Of a DNA stretch of 64,000 nucleotides, positions 34,760 through 47,090 are shown one piece after another. The first letter of the stretch is position 1, and every line of letters begins with the position of its first letter. The position numbers and the translations under genes were made by a program. A model generated the notes under the pieces. The model did not search any database, was not told the DNA's origin, and was given only the letters and a program-made list of their open reading frames with translations. This DNA comes from Carposina sasakii (taxonomy: Eukaryota; Arthropoda; Insecta; Lepidoptera; Carposinidae), in NCBI GenBank assembly GCA_014607495.2, contig CP053148.1:13392001-13456000 (forward strand), in the 5' to 3' direction.

Positions 34760-35613
34760 GTGGAACGAGATGGGTATGAAAGGGTCCTCGGAAAGTATGG
34801 AGATGAACGTGTGAATGAGAAATGTGAGAGAATCCTCGAATTGTGTTTGGAGTGGAATCTCTGTGTGACAAACACTTTGTTTTGTCACAAGAAAATCCAT
34901 ACCTACACATGGAAAAGGGGTAACAGTAGAACAGTGATTGATTTCGTAATTGTAGATGAAAGATTGAAGCATAAAGTTGTGGACACAAGAGCATATCGCG
35001 GCACTGGCGTTGGGACTGATCACTCTTTGGTCATAAGTCGGATTAGTGGTCTCTTTACGCGCTGGCGTCATCGGGGTCTTATGTCCACTACAGCTTTAGA
35101 GAGAGTACGAGTGGAAAAACTGCAAGAGATGGATAAAAGAGAGAAATTTGTTGAAAACCTGGCCAAGAAATTGGTGAGGTAGATGAGAAGCATGAATATG
35201 GAGTGGAAGAGTTATGGAAATTATTGAAAGACGGAGTCGTGAGTGCTGCAAGTGAGGTATATGGCGTAGTTAAAAGAAAGAAAGAGAACAGGATGAATGA
35301 AAATTGGTGGGATGCGGAAGTAAAAGACGCAGTGAATGAAAATGAGAAAGCATGGTTAGACTTGTTAGCTGCTGAAGCTAATGAAAGGACACTCGGAATT
35401 AACTGTGATATTAATCTAGAGAGAATGAGGGATGAATATAAGGTAAAGAAAAGAATAGCAGCGAACATTGTCTCTAAGAAGAAAGGTGAAATGAATAAGA
35501 TGTTGGATGAAAGAATGTCTCAGGATTTTCAAAACAATATAAAACTGTTTTGGAAGGCTGTCAGATGTGTTCGAGGAAGTAAAAATTCCTCGGATATGAA
35601 AGTTAAAAAATAA
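34760..35613 (+). pseudogene. Non-LTR retrotransposon endonuclease relic
   Basis: The first frame (34760-35182, GTG-initiated and open upstream) carries the C-terminal half of an APE-type LINE endonuclease: DGYERVLGKYGDERVNEKCE, then a 'TNTLF' segment, TYTW, VIDFVIVDERLK, and the catalytic GTDHSLV motif. A frame change near 35182-35203 is followed by a 136-residue frame rich in charged residues (NENWWDAEVKDAVNENEKAW), typical of the linker between endonuclease and reverse transcriptase in such elements. The N-terminal endonuclease motifs and the reverse transcriptase are missing. Opposite-strand open frames here are shadows. Confidence 0.8.
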
Positions 35614-35844
35614 TTGCAGAAACAACTTACATGGGCCCATGAAGAGATCGTATTCCGGTTAAAGTTTTACTCAGCTTACCTGCGTATAAAACCATGCACA
35701 CACACTAGATTCACATCACAAGTAATCAAAATATAACTTATCTACCAGAAAATATCACTTTACGGACACATGCAAGCCATTTACAAATAATTTTTGATTT
35801 TCACAAGAAAATTACACCTGCATCCTCTTTCCCGCCGAAATCCC

Positions 35845-36083
35845 ATCTGAGTCCTCTCTGCCTGTTTTTTTTTAATGAAGCAACGGAATTATAGTTTCAT
35901 GTGCCATCGTTTTCCTTGTTGATGAACACAAAATAGGTTTTATTGTTAATCACATATTTTATAAATATTTATCATATTTTCGAGAGAAATACCACACAAC
36001 TAGATATTACATATAATGATAAACATAGCTTTATCGACATATATTTATATAAAAAAAAAACAAAGTAAATAATAAAGTAGGCT
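35845..36083 (+). repeat. Direct repeat 2 (about 240 bp)
   Basis: The second copy of 33581-33828, starting at the shared 'ccatctgagtcctctctgcc' and ending in an A-rich 'aaagtaaataataaagta'. It lies about 230 bp past the LINE relic and could be that element's 3' end. Confidence 0.8.
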
Positions 36084-38383
36084 TTCAATAGAAAGACTTT
36101 CAGTTGTAAAATTTTACACAAGCTTTTATTTAAATTCCCATTAATGCAAATTTTGGAATCCTGGACTAGCTTAAATTTTATATTATTATCATATTATTTT
36201 TATGATATGATGCTATGATTTTTGAACTTTGACCAGAGATATATTTTATGTATGAAAGGTCTGATGACTAAAAATGGTACATATTTGGTCTTAATTTGAA
36301 AAATAAACTTCGACATTACAATAATTATTTTAGTTTGTGTAATAAGCTAGTTTTAAATGTTTTTTATAATAAAATAGTAACACGTTGACGTGGTCATACG
36401 ACCACTATTTGCAGAGTTGGATTAAGTTGGTCTCCCACCACCAACACACGTGAGGTCTTATATTGACGTTGGGCCAATATATCATTTTAGGCCAATGTTT
36501 ACATCGATTATCGTAATAAAAAAATCATAATAAATTATTGTTTTAAAGTATTTTTGATTGAAAATATGATATTATCCGTTGATCATTAACATGAAATGAA
36601 ACCTTTTAAAGATTATTCATTTAAAGTAAGATATATAAATAAAGTAGACGTTTTTTGCAATTTAGCACGTCTTGTCTATACCATTGTCATAGATGAACAA
36701 AGAATATACTTACTCTAGATGAACTAAATCTTGTGATCTGCGCTCGACAGTTTTGAGCATATCACGGACTTTTCGTATATTGAGAGCTGACCCTATATCT
36801 GGTAATAATTCATCTACCTAAGCATATTACTATCAAAATACACATTTCAACATGACATTAAGTCATTTTGTCATAAACTACAATACCTCAGATGAATAAA
36901 CAAAATAACCTTCAAGTGTAAGAAAAGTTTATATTAGTGGTGAACCACCTAAGGATAAAATTATTAAACACCGGAATTTAAACTTTATTGGCAAGTAATA
37001 AACTTGTATATACAAACATGTAATTTTGTATACAAATATTTTGTAATATTGTATTCAGTATAGGTATTAATTAAAACAATTATGAGGTCATTCTTACTTG
37101 CATACGTTGTATTTATGGAACCTACCAAGCTGGCTTGTTACAATCTAAGCTTTTTATGCCTTGGCGAAGTTGTTAATGTCAGAACATAATATTGTACAAT
37201 ACAGTACAGTATACTAAACTATATTCTGATTCTGTAAAGGTTAAGCAGCTTATGGAATGACTACATCGTCGTCATTTGCTTGATAGTAAATAATAAATTA
37301 ATACGAAAAAGTATTAAAACACGACTTTTAAACCTGTCCCAATTATCCAGATTATAACTTAAACCTAAAATAACGCAACCAACAAAACAATGATCAACGA
37401 AAACAAACTTCCTAACCAAAATCAAAACATCCTAAAAACTACGGAACAAATAAAATTCAAGGCAGCACAAACACACCCCGAGCGAGAAACTTTCTTGTAG
37501 CGAGCCATCTAAATTGCGCGACGTTGTCAAATTTACAGCGTGCACCAAAAAAATGCATCTAGCAACATCGCTTCCACCCTCACACAGATGCGCTACAGGT
37601 GTACCTACCACACACCCTACACGCACACGCACAAGCTCTATGCACGGATTCCGAGAAATGCTTCAAATGCTGCCAACCTTCGGGGAACCAAGTGTGAGAT
37701 GAAAAAGCAACACGCACACAAACGAACGCCTCGAAAACAATGCCTTGCGCATGCAGCTCGGATTTTGGATTTCTTTTGCGATTTTTCGACACGCATTTTG
37801 GATGCGACGTTGTCAATTTTCTGTTTTGTAATAGATATTGCGTTTTAGAAGCCAATGGTGGGGTTGAAATGATTCATCTCGCGATTCTTTCTACGCTACG
37901 TCACATTTGTATGCGTATTTGAACATTAATCGTGCTGGAATGTACCTACATATGTAGAGACAAAAAAAATAAGAGTTGAATTTAACTGTAGGTAAAGTAA
38001 CATGTATGCATGAACGTAATAAGATGTAGTTCTTTTTATGTTCATGCATGTAGGTATGTATTAAATATCGAATACTTAAGTAGTAAGAATTTGACTTCTA
38101 AATTGATAAATAAGTACGATTTAGTACAGTTGAAGAAAAACCGATGTTTATAGTATTGAAGTAAGTTGTATCGAAAATATTAGATCAATCATTCATCATT
38201 CAGTATTTCATCTGATTTATTCATTTTTACCTTATTTTCTAAACTAAAGGAGACTAAAGACTTTTAGAATTTTTATGTTTTATATAAAAGTTATACATTA
38301 TATTAATTTTATATTGATTAAAAGTTTATCCTTGATATATAGAAAGGGTTGCTTACTAATTGTTCTGTCACTACCTATAAAGC
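36084..38383. other. Intergenic DNA, nothing recognised
   Basis: No supported gene. A block at about 37480-37860 is richer in GC, with overlapping open frames on both strands (37432-37632, 37540-37848, 37580-37855) but no recognised domain. It may be regulatory or an old repeat. Confidence 0.35.
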
Positions 38384-38954
38384 TTTTTAACAGACTTCAA
38401 AAAAGGAGGAGGTTCTCAATTCGTCTGTATGTATAATATTTTTTTTTTATGTATGTTCACCGATATTTCCGTCAATTATAGACGGATTTCAAAAAAAATT
38501 CTATCTTACCTATCCTCAGTTTAGCCCCAAATAATCAACAACCTATAGTCCTAGTAGTGTAATACTTTCGAAATTGAGAATCAAAGTCGAAAGTTTCGTA
38601 TGCAGCGCACGCTCCTCTCAGGGGGATGGGGTGAACAGGAATGCATTCTAAAAAACATGGTACAGTTAGCCTCAAAGGTAACCGGTTCTCACTACCACCA
38701 AACAGTTATTTCGAGCTCGAATTGTGGGATTGATAAAACTAGAGTAGAGGATGCTCTTGGATGTAACATAGGTACCAATTACTATTAGTATTTCATACTA
38801 AGTATAAAAATTAGAATAACTATAAGTCTTGACAGCTGACTAATTATACTACACAAATTTTAAAAAAATTTGAATATCGTGCTTTTATATAAGAGAGATT
38901 TCTTCTAGAATACCAATCAGGAGAAGTAAATAAACATAAAAGTTAGGTACACAG

Positions 38955-39100
38955 GGTCAATTCCGGCAGTCACACTTTAACATAAACCTAATCTTAGTCA
39001 GGTCTATCTCTCTCCGTCCTTAACGTAAATGGCTTAGAGAGAAAAGGACAGGTAGGACTAATTTTACGTTTAGGTTTAAGTGTGACTGCCGGAATCGACC
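38955..39100. mobile_element. 146-bp MITE
   Basis: The ends GGTCAATTCCGGCAGTCACA and, complemented, GGTCGATTCCGGCAGTCACA differ at one position. Inverted similarity extends for about 40 bp on each side. No coding capacity. Confidence 0.85.
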
Positions 39101-39156
39101 ATATTAAATAGGTACTTCGTAATTATAGTATACCGTAGTTCTATTGCCCTAATATT

Positions 39157-39869
39157 AAATAAACTGACTTAAAAACAATTACGACTTCAAACTTTAACTA
39201 AAAAGCGATAAATAATGTAACAAATTTATCTACTTAATACATATTAAATATCTAAAATTATTTAAATATTAACAACTTAATACCTAATACTTTAACAAAC
39301 TCATCTTTAACTATTTAAATATTTATAATTATCACTTATTTTTTGGAGTCGGTGCCAGCCTAGGTAACGTAGTCGGTTGTGTTGATGGACGCGCGCGGCT
39401 GGCAAAGCCACACACACGGCAAAATATAATACGGTGTAGTAGGCAGGGCACGCGGTAATGCAATTTCCTATTCTTGGTTTTACTATGAATTTTAGTGTCG
39501 GTCAGTTTTCTTAATTACATTTATTTGTTTGGCTGGCACCGACTCCAAAAAATAAGTGATAATTATAAATATTTAAATAGTTAAAGATGACTTTGTAAAA
39601 GTATGGTTTTTATTTTTATTCTAAATGTGTTATAGCTAACTTAGAACTACTTAGATCTATGACGTACTCAGGTACCTGTGGGAGGTCGGTTGACCATCCA
39701 AATTTTTACAGGATGGTCAGCCGATCTACCGGTTAAAGTATTAGGTATTAAGTTGTAAATATTTAAATAATTTTAGATATTTAATATGTATTAAGTAGAT
39801 AAATTAGTTTAGATCGCTTTTTAGTTAAAGTTTGAAGTCGGTTATTTTTTTTTTTAAGTCAGTTTATTT
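39157..39869. mobile_element. Foldback element with about 200-bp arms
   Basis: The left arm (39157-39365, from 'aaataaactgacttaaaaac' to 'tttttggagtcggtgccagc') is repeated inverted at 39526-39869. The right arm is interrupted by about 140 bp (39598-39737). The 160-bp centre is GC-richer. Both arms contain ATTATCACTTATTTTTTGGA-type sequence meeting at GGCTGGCACCGACTCC. Confidence 0.8.
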
Positions 39870-39919
39870 CTCGATTTTTAGTTGTGTTAATGCGTTGTGG
39901 ACTTAAATAGATGCTAGTT

Positions 39920-40178
39920 TATACAGGGTGATTTTTGATCATCAACGTTCCCGAAAACTACGTAATCTCCTCATCATCGCATTCATTTTTCTCCTTGGAA
40001 GCATACCTGGGAAGTGTCTGGTTCCCAAGATATTAGGGTCCAAAGTTGAGTAAATATCTGTCTATGAAAAAAATAGCATAAACACTGGACACTATAAATT
40101 TCGCCTGATCAAGTAATAAAAAAATTATATCGTTTCTCGGCATTTTTTTTGGCATAAACTTACATGTATAGAGTACGA
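39920..40178 (-). mobile_element. TACAGG MITE, third copy
   Basis: The minus-oriented relative of 42551-42931: 'cgttcccgaaaactacgtaa', 'ggtccaaagttgagtaaata', 'ggcataaacttacatgtata' and 'agagtacg' are complements of that element. The terminal part is missing where it meets the outer arm at about 40179. Confidence 0.7.
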
Positions 40179-40302
40179 AAAAATTGAAATCCGTCTATAA
40201 TTGATGGAAATATCGGTGAACATACATAAAAAAAAATATATATATATATTATACATACAGACGAATTGAGAACCTCCTCCTTTTTTTGATGTCGGTTAAA
40301 AA

Positions 40303-42320
40303 GTGGGTTAGGGACAAAATAATTTAAATCCACGGTTAAAAGATTTTACGTTTTCACGGTTTAAACGTTTCGTATGTGGAACTCTGACGTTAGTTGGAGT
40401 ATGCTTGGACTAAGATACGAAGTATAAAATTGTATATTTTGTAAGAATATTTATTTTTTAAACTGACTAGATATTCGTAAAGTAAGTGAGTAGTAATGCT
40501 GAAGCTATATTAACTATCTACTATAACGAAGCACTTGAGTATCACAATAGCTAGAGGGATAACTTTCCGTAGCAGCCTTGATCAACATCTTTTTGAAGAG
40601 GATACTCAAGAGGTTATTAGTAGCTATCTGAAGATCCGTTTTTCACTGATTCACTATTCCTGTTATCTAATCACTTTGTTGCGTAAATTATATCAAGTAT
40701 CCAAAATTCTTTTGCAAAATAACTATATATCAAAAAACCGACTTCTTACCATATGAGTGAAAACTCGAGCTTAGTAGCAACAGTAAAAAATCATGATAAA
40801 TGATTTTCATTCCAATATATCTCCTTACATTAAATTAAAAACTCCGCTACAATCTACAAGCTATATTAATGAAGGCCCGGCTTCTACGTTCTGCTTTAAA
40901 ATACGATATGTGTTAAATGTGAAATCTCCCGGTGGGTGGCTGGTCATCAATTTGGTGGGTAGGGGTGAGCTAACCCCTTATTTTACATTTCACACTCAGG
41001 GAAAATCGTTAGAGAAATCTCGCCTGTGTGTGTGGGGGGCCAAGTATGGGCCAAGTCCGAGTCCCCCACCGCCCCCCTTGTATTATATTGGCGAAACTTC
41101 AAGAAATCCTCTTAGGTACGTATATAGTTACATATGTAAATTTGAATTACGCATTCACTTTCTTTTGGACAAAAAGGAACAAGTTCGACTTAGTGGCAAA
41201 TAATGGTATGGGGTAGTGGACTTTAGGGATGGCTTTTATTATTCTGTTATAGTTAAATTTTTTGCATCTTTTGTATGAGGCACAAATTATGATTAATGCC
41301 GGATACTGCAAATAGACAAAAGATATATATATGTATATATTTTGCTAACAATTACGATGATTTTCAAATGTGCTGTTGCTGCTATATAAGTTTCGAATGT
41401 CATATACGGCGACGGAGAGCTATAAATTCTAGTTCTGATTATGTTTCATATGAGTTTTGGCGAATTCACTGTAGATTTTGTATAAAGCGACATTACTGTA
41501 ACCAATGATAACATTATGGGCTAAGTATTACCGAGCGACCATGGCAACGCGACCAATCGCACGACCACGGTCCGTAAGCTACCAAACTAGATACCATATA
41601 GCGCTATAGTAATTAGTGGTGCGACCAACATTTGAGCTGGACTTATCATACAAAGTTTTATGAAAACTGTTTCATACGTAACATTATAGTTCGATAGTAA
41701 TGCCTTGACTTTTTGTACAATGCTATCTCATAGAGCAATCGGAGTCAATGTCCCTCGCTACGGTCGAATAAGCTCGTTTGGAAAACTGTCAGTTGCTTTG
41801 TTATGGGGCGATTTTATTGTTGTGATATTTATACGGTCAATATTTCAGGATTGTTGGGTGAAGTCAAGTGGAAAAAACAGGTGGTATAATGTAAATAATT
41901 TTTATGTTATAGGTGAGGTTGAAATATTCATAACTTACTCAAATATACCTAGGTACATAAAGTTATAGCGTATCTTAAATGTAGGTAGGTAGGTAGGGTA
42001 TACCTTAGGTTGGGTATACTTCTGTACCTGTAGGTATCTTACAGGAAAACCCCTTGGGATACTCGTTTGCCTATGTCAATACCTTTTCTATTTAAATTGA
42101 TTTCAAGTGAAGATTGAAACGTAATTAAAAACGAAATTCCGGTAAAATATGGTTTATATTAAAACGATAACTACGAATCTTACCTTTCTAAGTACAAAAA
42201 CTAATTTCTTAAGTAGATAACTCAGATGGACAAGTATTTAAAAACCTAGATTAAAATAACTTTCAATATTATTAAACTGAAGCCTGTCACTTCGTCTGCA
42301 TGTCGTAGAGTTACTCTGAT
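40303..42320. other. Intergenic DNA, nothing recognised
   Basis: The open frames at 40535-40756, 40793-41203, 41296-41508 and 41705-41968 show no recognised family. A TAGG tetranucleotide run lies at 41981-41998. Confidence 0.35.
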
Positions 42321-42471
42321 TATAAAATTATTAATAAAGAAATGGCCTGGGAATCGAACCCACGACCTTTGCATTCCGCGTGAGAGCACTGACACGCGGA
42401 ATGCAGAGGTCGTGGGTTCGATTCCCACCCGGGTGAGGAATTTTTTCCATTTCTTTATTAATAATTTTATA
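42321..42471. repeat. SINE A palindrome (head-to-head)
   Basis: The plus-strand SINE right half (42395-42471: cgcggaatgcagaggtcgtg, then ggttcgattcccacccgggt and the 'ccatttctttattaataatt' tail) is mirrored by an inverted copy at 42321-42380. The 14-base centre is tgagagcactgaca. The left arm lacks about 16 bases next to CGGG. The 90-residue frame at 42246-42518 runs across the palindrome and is not a gene. Confidence 0.85.
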
Positions 42472-42550
42472 ATATATAATATCTTGAGTAAGATAAATTT
42501 ATAAAAACACTTCTCCATTAATATAATCAGTTACTCTGGTGTTTAAGCTA

Positions 42551-42931
42551 TACAGGATGTTTTTTTGTGGCCACATTACGTACTCTATACATCAAATAAA
42601 GTAAGTTTATGCCAAAAAAAATGCTGGGAATTTTTTTTTTTTTTTTATTTCATTTTTTGAACATACTTGATCGGGCGAAATTCATAGTGTCTAGTGTTTA
42701 TGTTAGTTTTTTTATAGACAGATATTAACTATTTTTCGTGAAAAAATCTTGCTACGCGCGTCTATGTGCATTTATGCAGAAAAACGCAGTCTATTTACTC
42801 AACTTTGGACCCTAATATTTTGGAAACCAGACACTTCCCAGGTATGCTTCCATGGACAAATATGATCGTGATGACGAGGAGATTCCGTAGTTTTCGGGAA
42901 CGTTGACTGTTGACTGTTGAACGTCACTGTA
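42551..42931 (+). mobile_element. Uninterrupted TACAGG MITE
   Basis: Begins TACAGGATG and ends CGTCACTGTA, with TA on both sides (42549-42550 and 42932-42933). It serves as the reference for the split copy at 2643-4084 and the inverted copy at 39920-40178. No coding capacity. Confidence 0.8.
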
Positions 42932-43662
42932 TATATTTAATATAATCTACTTACCAAGTTTCATCAATATTTGTAGTATTTTCGTGAAAGAGTATCAGTC
43001 CATTTAAACATCACCACATTCGCATACTTAATGTAAAATTCAGACAAGTTTTAACGTGGATAGAGATTACTGGTGCAATGGTGCGCCCTTAGAATAAGGA
43101 GAGTCCAGAAGCCATGATCACGAAAACTTTTGAAGCAAATTTAAGTCGGGTGAATCAATCTAGTTCATCTAGTCGGGCTGTGGACGTCAGTGGGATAACG
43201 TTCATCAAATAATATTAATTATTCCGAATTGCATGGTCCACACCTGTAAAAATTGTACCGGGTCACTAAGTAAACACTTTGGGATTACATTTCACGTATA
43301 AGTAGCATAATTACTAGCCTTGGTATTTAAATATAGTATTTTAAATTTTGTTTACAATTATCATAGAGAAAATTATAGTGATGCCACATACAAATTATTT
43401 CCCTACTTTTGTCATAATAAACATACTATTTTATAAATAAAAAAAGGGTAAAAATTTTACTTTTTGTAAGTATTATCACAATAAAGACGATTAGGCAATA
43501 GGTATACAATTTCATATACTTACGTGTTAGGGATTATGATTTTCGGACGATCGATATTCGGAGAAGAAAAAAGTTTAATATTAAAAATGACAATGATAAT
43601 GTTTTTTATCCGTATAAACTATAGGGTAGGTACGAGTATAGAGATTTTATCTCTTCATCCTA
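42932..43662. other. Intergenic DNA, nothing recognised
   Basis: No gene or complete element seen. Confidence 0.4.
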
Positions 43663-43899
43663 TCCTACTAATATTACAAACGCGAAAGTTTGTAAGTATG
43701 AATGGATGTATATTTGTTACTCTTTAACGTAAAAACGGCTGGAGCGATTTCAATAAAATTTGATATGGAGTTAGCTGACATCCTGGATTAACACATAGGC
43801 TACTTTTTCCCGATCCCGTGAAAATATTTTTATCCCGGATAATTTCGACATTTTGTTTTTTCTGCAGTCCACGTGGACCAAGTCGCGGGTGTCCACTAG
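43663..43899 (+). mobile_element. Complete 237-bp non-autonomous Helitron
   Basis: Begins TCCTACTAATATTACAAACG after a host A and ends GTCGCGGGTGTCCACTAG before a host T. The interior matches the other copies ('cggctggagcgatttcaata', 'aggctactttttcccgat', 'atcccggataatttcgacat'). The short minus-strand frame at 43724-43924 is a by-product. Confidence 0.85.
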
Positions 43900-44007
43900 T
43901 TTGTAAATAAATCATTTCATTCATTGCAATTCGTTTTCTTTATAATATATGAACTGACCTTATACTTAGGCCTTTTGGTATTTTGGTATTTTTACTACCC
44001 ATTTTTT

Positions 44008-44245
44008 TTATTGAAACCCTAAAAAGTTGCAGTATTCCATGAGCTGGCAATAATCCTCGGTGAGGAAGGGAGGAAAGTTCCGGGCATTCGAGTCGATTTT
44101 TGCTTCAATAGCCATCATATATTTGTCATTGATGACACATTCTGGAGCTTTCTTATTCTATGAATGCGCCATAGGGTTCCCTACAGTGCCAACATGTAGG
44201 GGGTAGGGCCGATGTGACCGGCACGGGGCGACCAACGAGCTACAA
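44008..44245 (-). pseudogene. Unidentified protein-like relic
   Basis: On the minus strand, 44008-44157 reads KKAPECVINDKYMMAIEAKI followed by a stretch with NARNFPPFLTEDYCQLMEYC and a TAA stop. Codon use and composition look protein-like. The same frame is broken by TAG at 44158-44160 and continues upstream as a short open piece to about 44245, where a plausible acceptor (ttttatttgtag) lies at 44247. It could be a decayed gene, a retrocopy or part of an unrecognised transposon; no family is recognised. Confidence 0.3.
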
Positions 44246-45549
44246 ATAAAAATAGTATTTTAGTAGCTGTTCGAAATTCCCCGCCATCGGCTAGCCAACG
44301 GCCATAATTCAAACTTTCAATTAAGTAGATATCATTGCATATGTCGATGGAATTAGGCATTAATAACGTCAGCCTATTAATTAACTTGAAATCTAAAAAT
44401 GATCATTTCGTAATATAATGCTCATAGGGTAATCGGGGTGGTTTAAAATTATAAATACAATGTTTCAGTACAAAGCACTCGGTAGCCTGATCCTATACTT
44501 ATGTAATTTTCATTTTAATATTTCCTATTTTTTAATATACTTAGGGTTAGTTTCTTAGAGTTATTTTAATTGCACATGTTACTACCCTTTATTAGTTAAA
44601 AAATTCTCTTTATTTGCTTGGCTTGCTTCTCTTGTAGAGCTTGCAAATTGTAGATGCATCTCTTCTTTAATCCTGTAATTTATATTTTTTATGTGTGTAC
44701 AATAAAGAATAAGAATATTTGAATTACATTAAATCTCTCGTCAATTTTTACTGGAGAGAGGTCCTGGCTTTAGGTTCTTGCAAAAATCATGATAATTTTG
44801 TTCATTATTTATCATAAGTGACTTCTGTTTATAACTGTGAATACTCGTAAAAGAGTACCACAGCAATGAAAATTTCAGAACAATTTCAACTGTTCCAAAG
44901 TTTATTCCAGTCAAAAATGAATTACCAGGAATATAGTAAAAAATATTCTAATCGCGTGGTCGCTTTGTTATCCTGCCTCTGCTCTGAAGAAAGAGAATTT
45001 ATAAATGGCAGACACTCGAATTTCATTTGAGCATATTTCTATTAACTACACGAAAACATAGGTTGTTATTTCCCTAAGAAGAGATTTTTATCCTGGGACT
45101 TAATCCGGAAAAATTATATTACTTAAATAAAATTATATTGCTTAACTTAGTAGTTACTATACTTAATTATCTCAAAAGGAAAGCAAAATGATAAAGTATC
45201 AAGTTTCCAACAACCTAAGTAGCACGTATACGAGTATACATATTTGCGTAGACTTTACGTGGACTAAGTAATTTTAAATGGTTGTACGTATATATATACA
45301 TTTTAATTAGAAAGCGGGCGGTAAGGGGTGCGTGGGTGTCCACGTCCTCCGGGATCTTGCCTCAGGAGGCCCAGCGATCTATTGAAAGATCCGAACCGAG
45401 TGGTCACATACATTATTACCTACAATGTCACTATGCAAATGTATGTAGGAAGGCTTTGTGTGTACGCACTTACGCATACGGGGGACCCTCACATAATCCA
45501 CAGATTCCCCCGCCGGCTCTCTCCAAAGATGGTTGTACGCATGTGAGTA
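44246..45549. other. Intergenic DNA, nothing recognised
   Basis: No supported gene. The overlapping plus frames at 45282-45593 have no domain. Confidence 0.35.
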
Positions 45550-46450
45550 TACATACGCGGCACTTTCTCTTGAAGCTCGCCACTGGCTTTTAAAGAGGGT
45601 GGCGGGCGAAGGGGTGGGGTGTTCCGAGCGGGTGACCGCGGGGCCAGTCCGCGCCCGCGCTCTCTCCCGCTCCGCTAGGCTCCTATCCGCTGCATGAGCT
45701 GCAACAGGTCATATCTCTAAACCCCGATAAGGCGCAAAAAATCCGCACATCTTCAAAACTTACCTTCCAAAAATAACTAATTGAAGTATCCAGAGAGTAG
45801 GTCCAGCCCGGGCGGGTGGGGGCCGCTTAAATGAGTGTACTCAGCACCCTCGCCAAATGATACTCCTCTGTAGAAATACCTGTAATAGATGTTAATTAGA
45901 GCCACCCTGTACGGTGCAAAGAAAAAAATAATAATTTGAACAAGTCGTAATTAGAGATGTTTACACAACTGTAAAACAAATATTTTCTTAATTTTTAATA
46001 TTCTCTTTTTCAGCGCTGGGTCGGGTTTAAGCATATTTATTTTGCTCGGGTAGCTTCTTGGGGCGAAGGGAAATTTGAAATTACATCTGGAAGGTGTTTT
46101 CTTCCCAAGCTCGTGTTATAGGTGCCTGGCGGGCAGCGAGCGCTATAGGACAGTGCAGGCGGAGGGCTAGCTAGTGATGCTGTGACGTCACAGCGTGCAG
46201 TGAGTCGAGCTTGCGATAAAATCGAGCGCTCGGGGGCGGCCATGGCTCGTTTGAATCGAACGCACGTCCGGGCCCTGCCACCCGGCTCGGTGGGTGTGTA
46301 GTGGACTTTTCGCTCGGCTTGATATATATTTTCCATTCCTCCCGATGTAGGCGACTACGGCGCTCGTTCCGGCCGACGACGCCGCATTTACATGCTGCGT
46401 GCTCGCCGGTCCCCGCGCCCCCTCGCCCCGCCGCCATCAGGTCACCATCT
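45550..46450. promoter_or_regulatory. Orphan CpG-rich block
   Basis: Two strongly GC- and CpG-rich stretches (about 45595-45690 and 46120-46440) stand out in an AT-rich desert. Composition resembles the block upstream of zld, so this may be a promoter or first exon of a gene whose coding exons are small, unrecognised or outside the window. The minus frames at 46037-46336 and 46171-46551 have no recognised domain. Direction is unknown. Confidence 0.35.
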
Positions 46451-46989
46451 CGATGAAACTTAATTAAATTCGTTATCATTTCACGTACTGTCCAAGCTAA
46501 CACGAACTGTAATCTTAAGGTGTGCCCTGATTTTACATAATATGACGTCATAAGATTACATTTTTCCTAGTTCTATCTATTATAACCAGAGGTCGGAATT
46601 AGGTAGAGTCATTTATGTACTTGCACTGATTTCATACAGCGAAAGAATAAAGTGGATATGCCTCAAATTCCGGTATTAATTTTAAAGAGCAGAAATTTTA
46701 TGTTAATTATCTTTGTTTTATAAACTATTTATTCTACATTCAAATGCAATAAAAACTAAACTAGCTAAACGTCAATATCAGGCACAATCCATTCATATTT
46801 ACAATAAAATCAACAAGTATCTGAATATCTACGACCGTAATAAACACGACTGTAAGATAAGGGTAAATGAATGGATAAAGAATAAAACATACGAGGAAAC
46901 GGAAGATATTTTAAATAAATAAATCGTGAAACATCTGTTTATAAGCCATCTATTTTATATGTATGTATGTGTATGTGTGTGTGTATATG

Positions 46990-47090
<101 letters not shown>

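Larger units (their letters stand above)
38384..40302. mobile_element. 1.9-kb outer inverted repeat holding nested elements
   Basis: The left arm (38384-38501: 'gacttcaaaaaaggaggagg', 'ttctcaattcgtctgtatgt', 'atgttcaccgatatttccgt') is the inverted partner of the right arm (40179-40302: 'acggaaatatcggtgaacat'-like sequence, 'gacgaattgagaacctcctc'). Between the arms lie a 146-bp MITE, a 713-bp foldback and a minus-strand TACAGG MITE. No transposase is seen. Confidence 0.7.

Noticed and set aside
34727..35468. Minus-strand frames of 114 and 126 residues
   Set aside because: They are antisense to the LINE endonuclease relic.
33581..36083. LTR retrotransposon
   Set aside because: The direct repeats lack TG...CA ends, no primer-binding site or gag/pol is visible, and the interior is a non-LTR endonuclease.
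42246..42518. 90-residue minus-strand frame
   Set aside because: It runs through the SINE palindrome; the sequence is explained by the repeat.
46171..46551. 126-residue minus-strand frame in the CpG-rich block
   Set aside because: Long frames are expected by chance in GC-rich DNA; no domain is visible.
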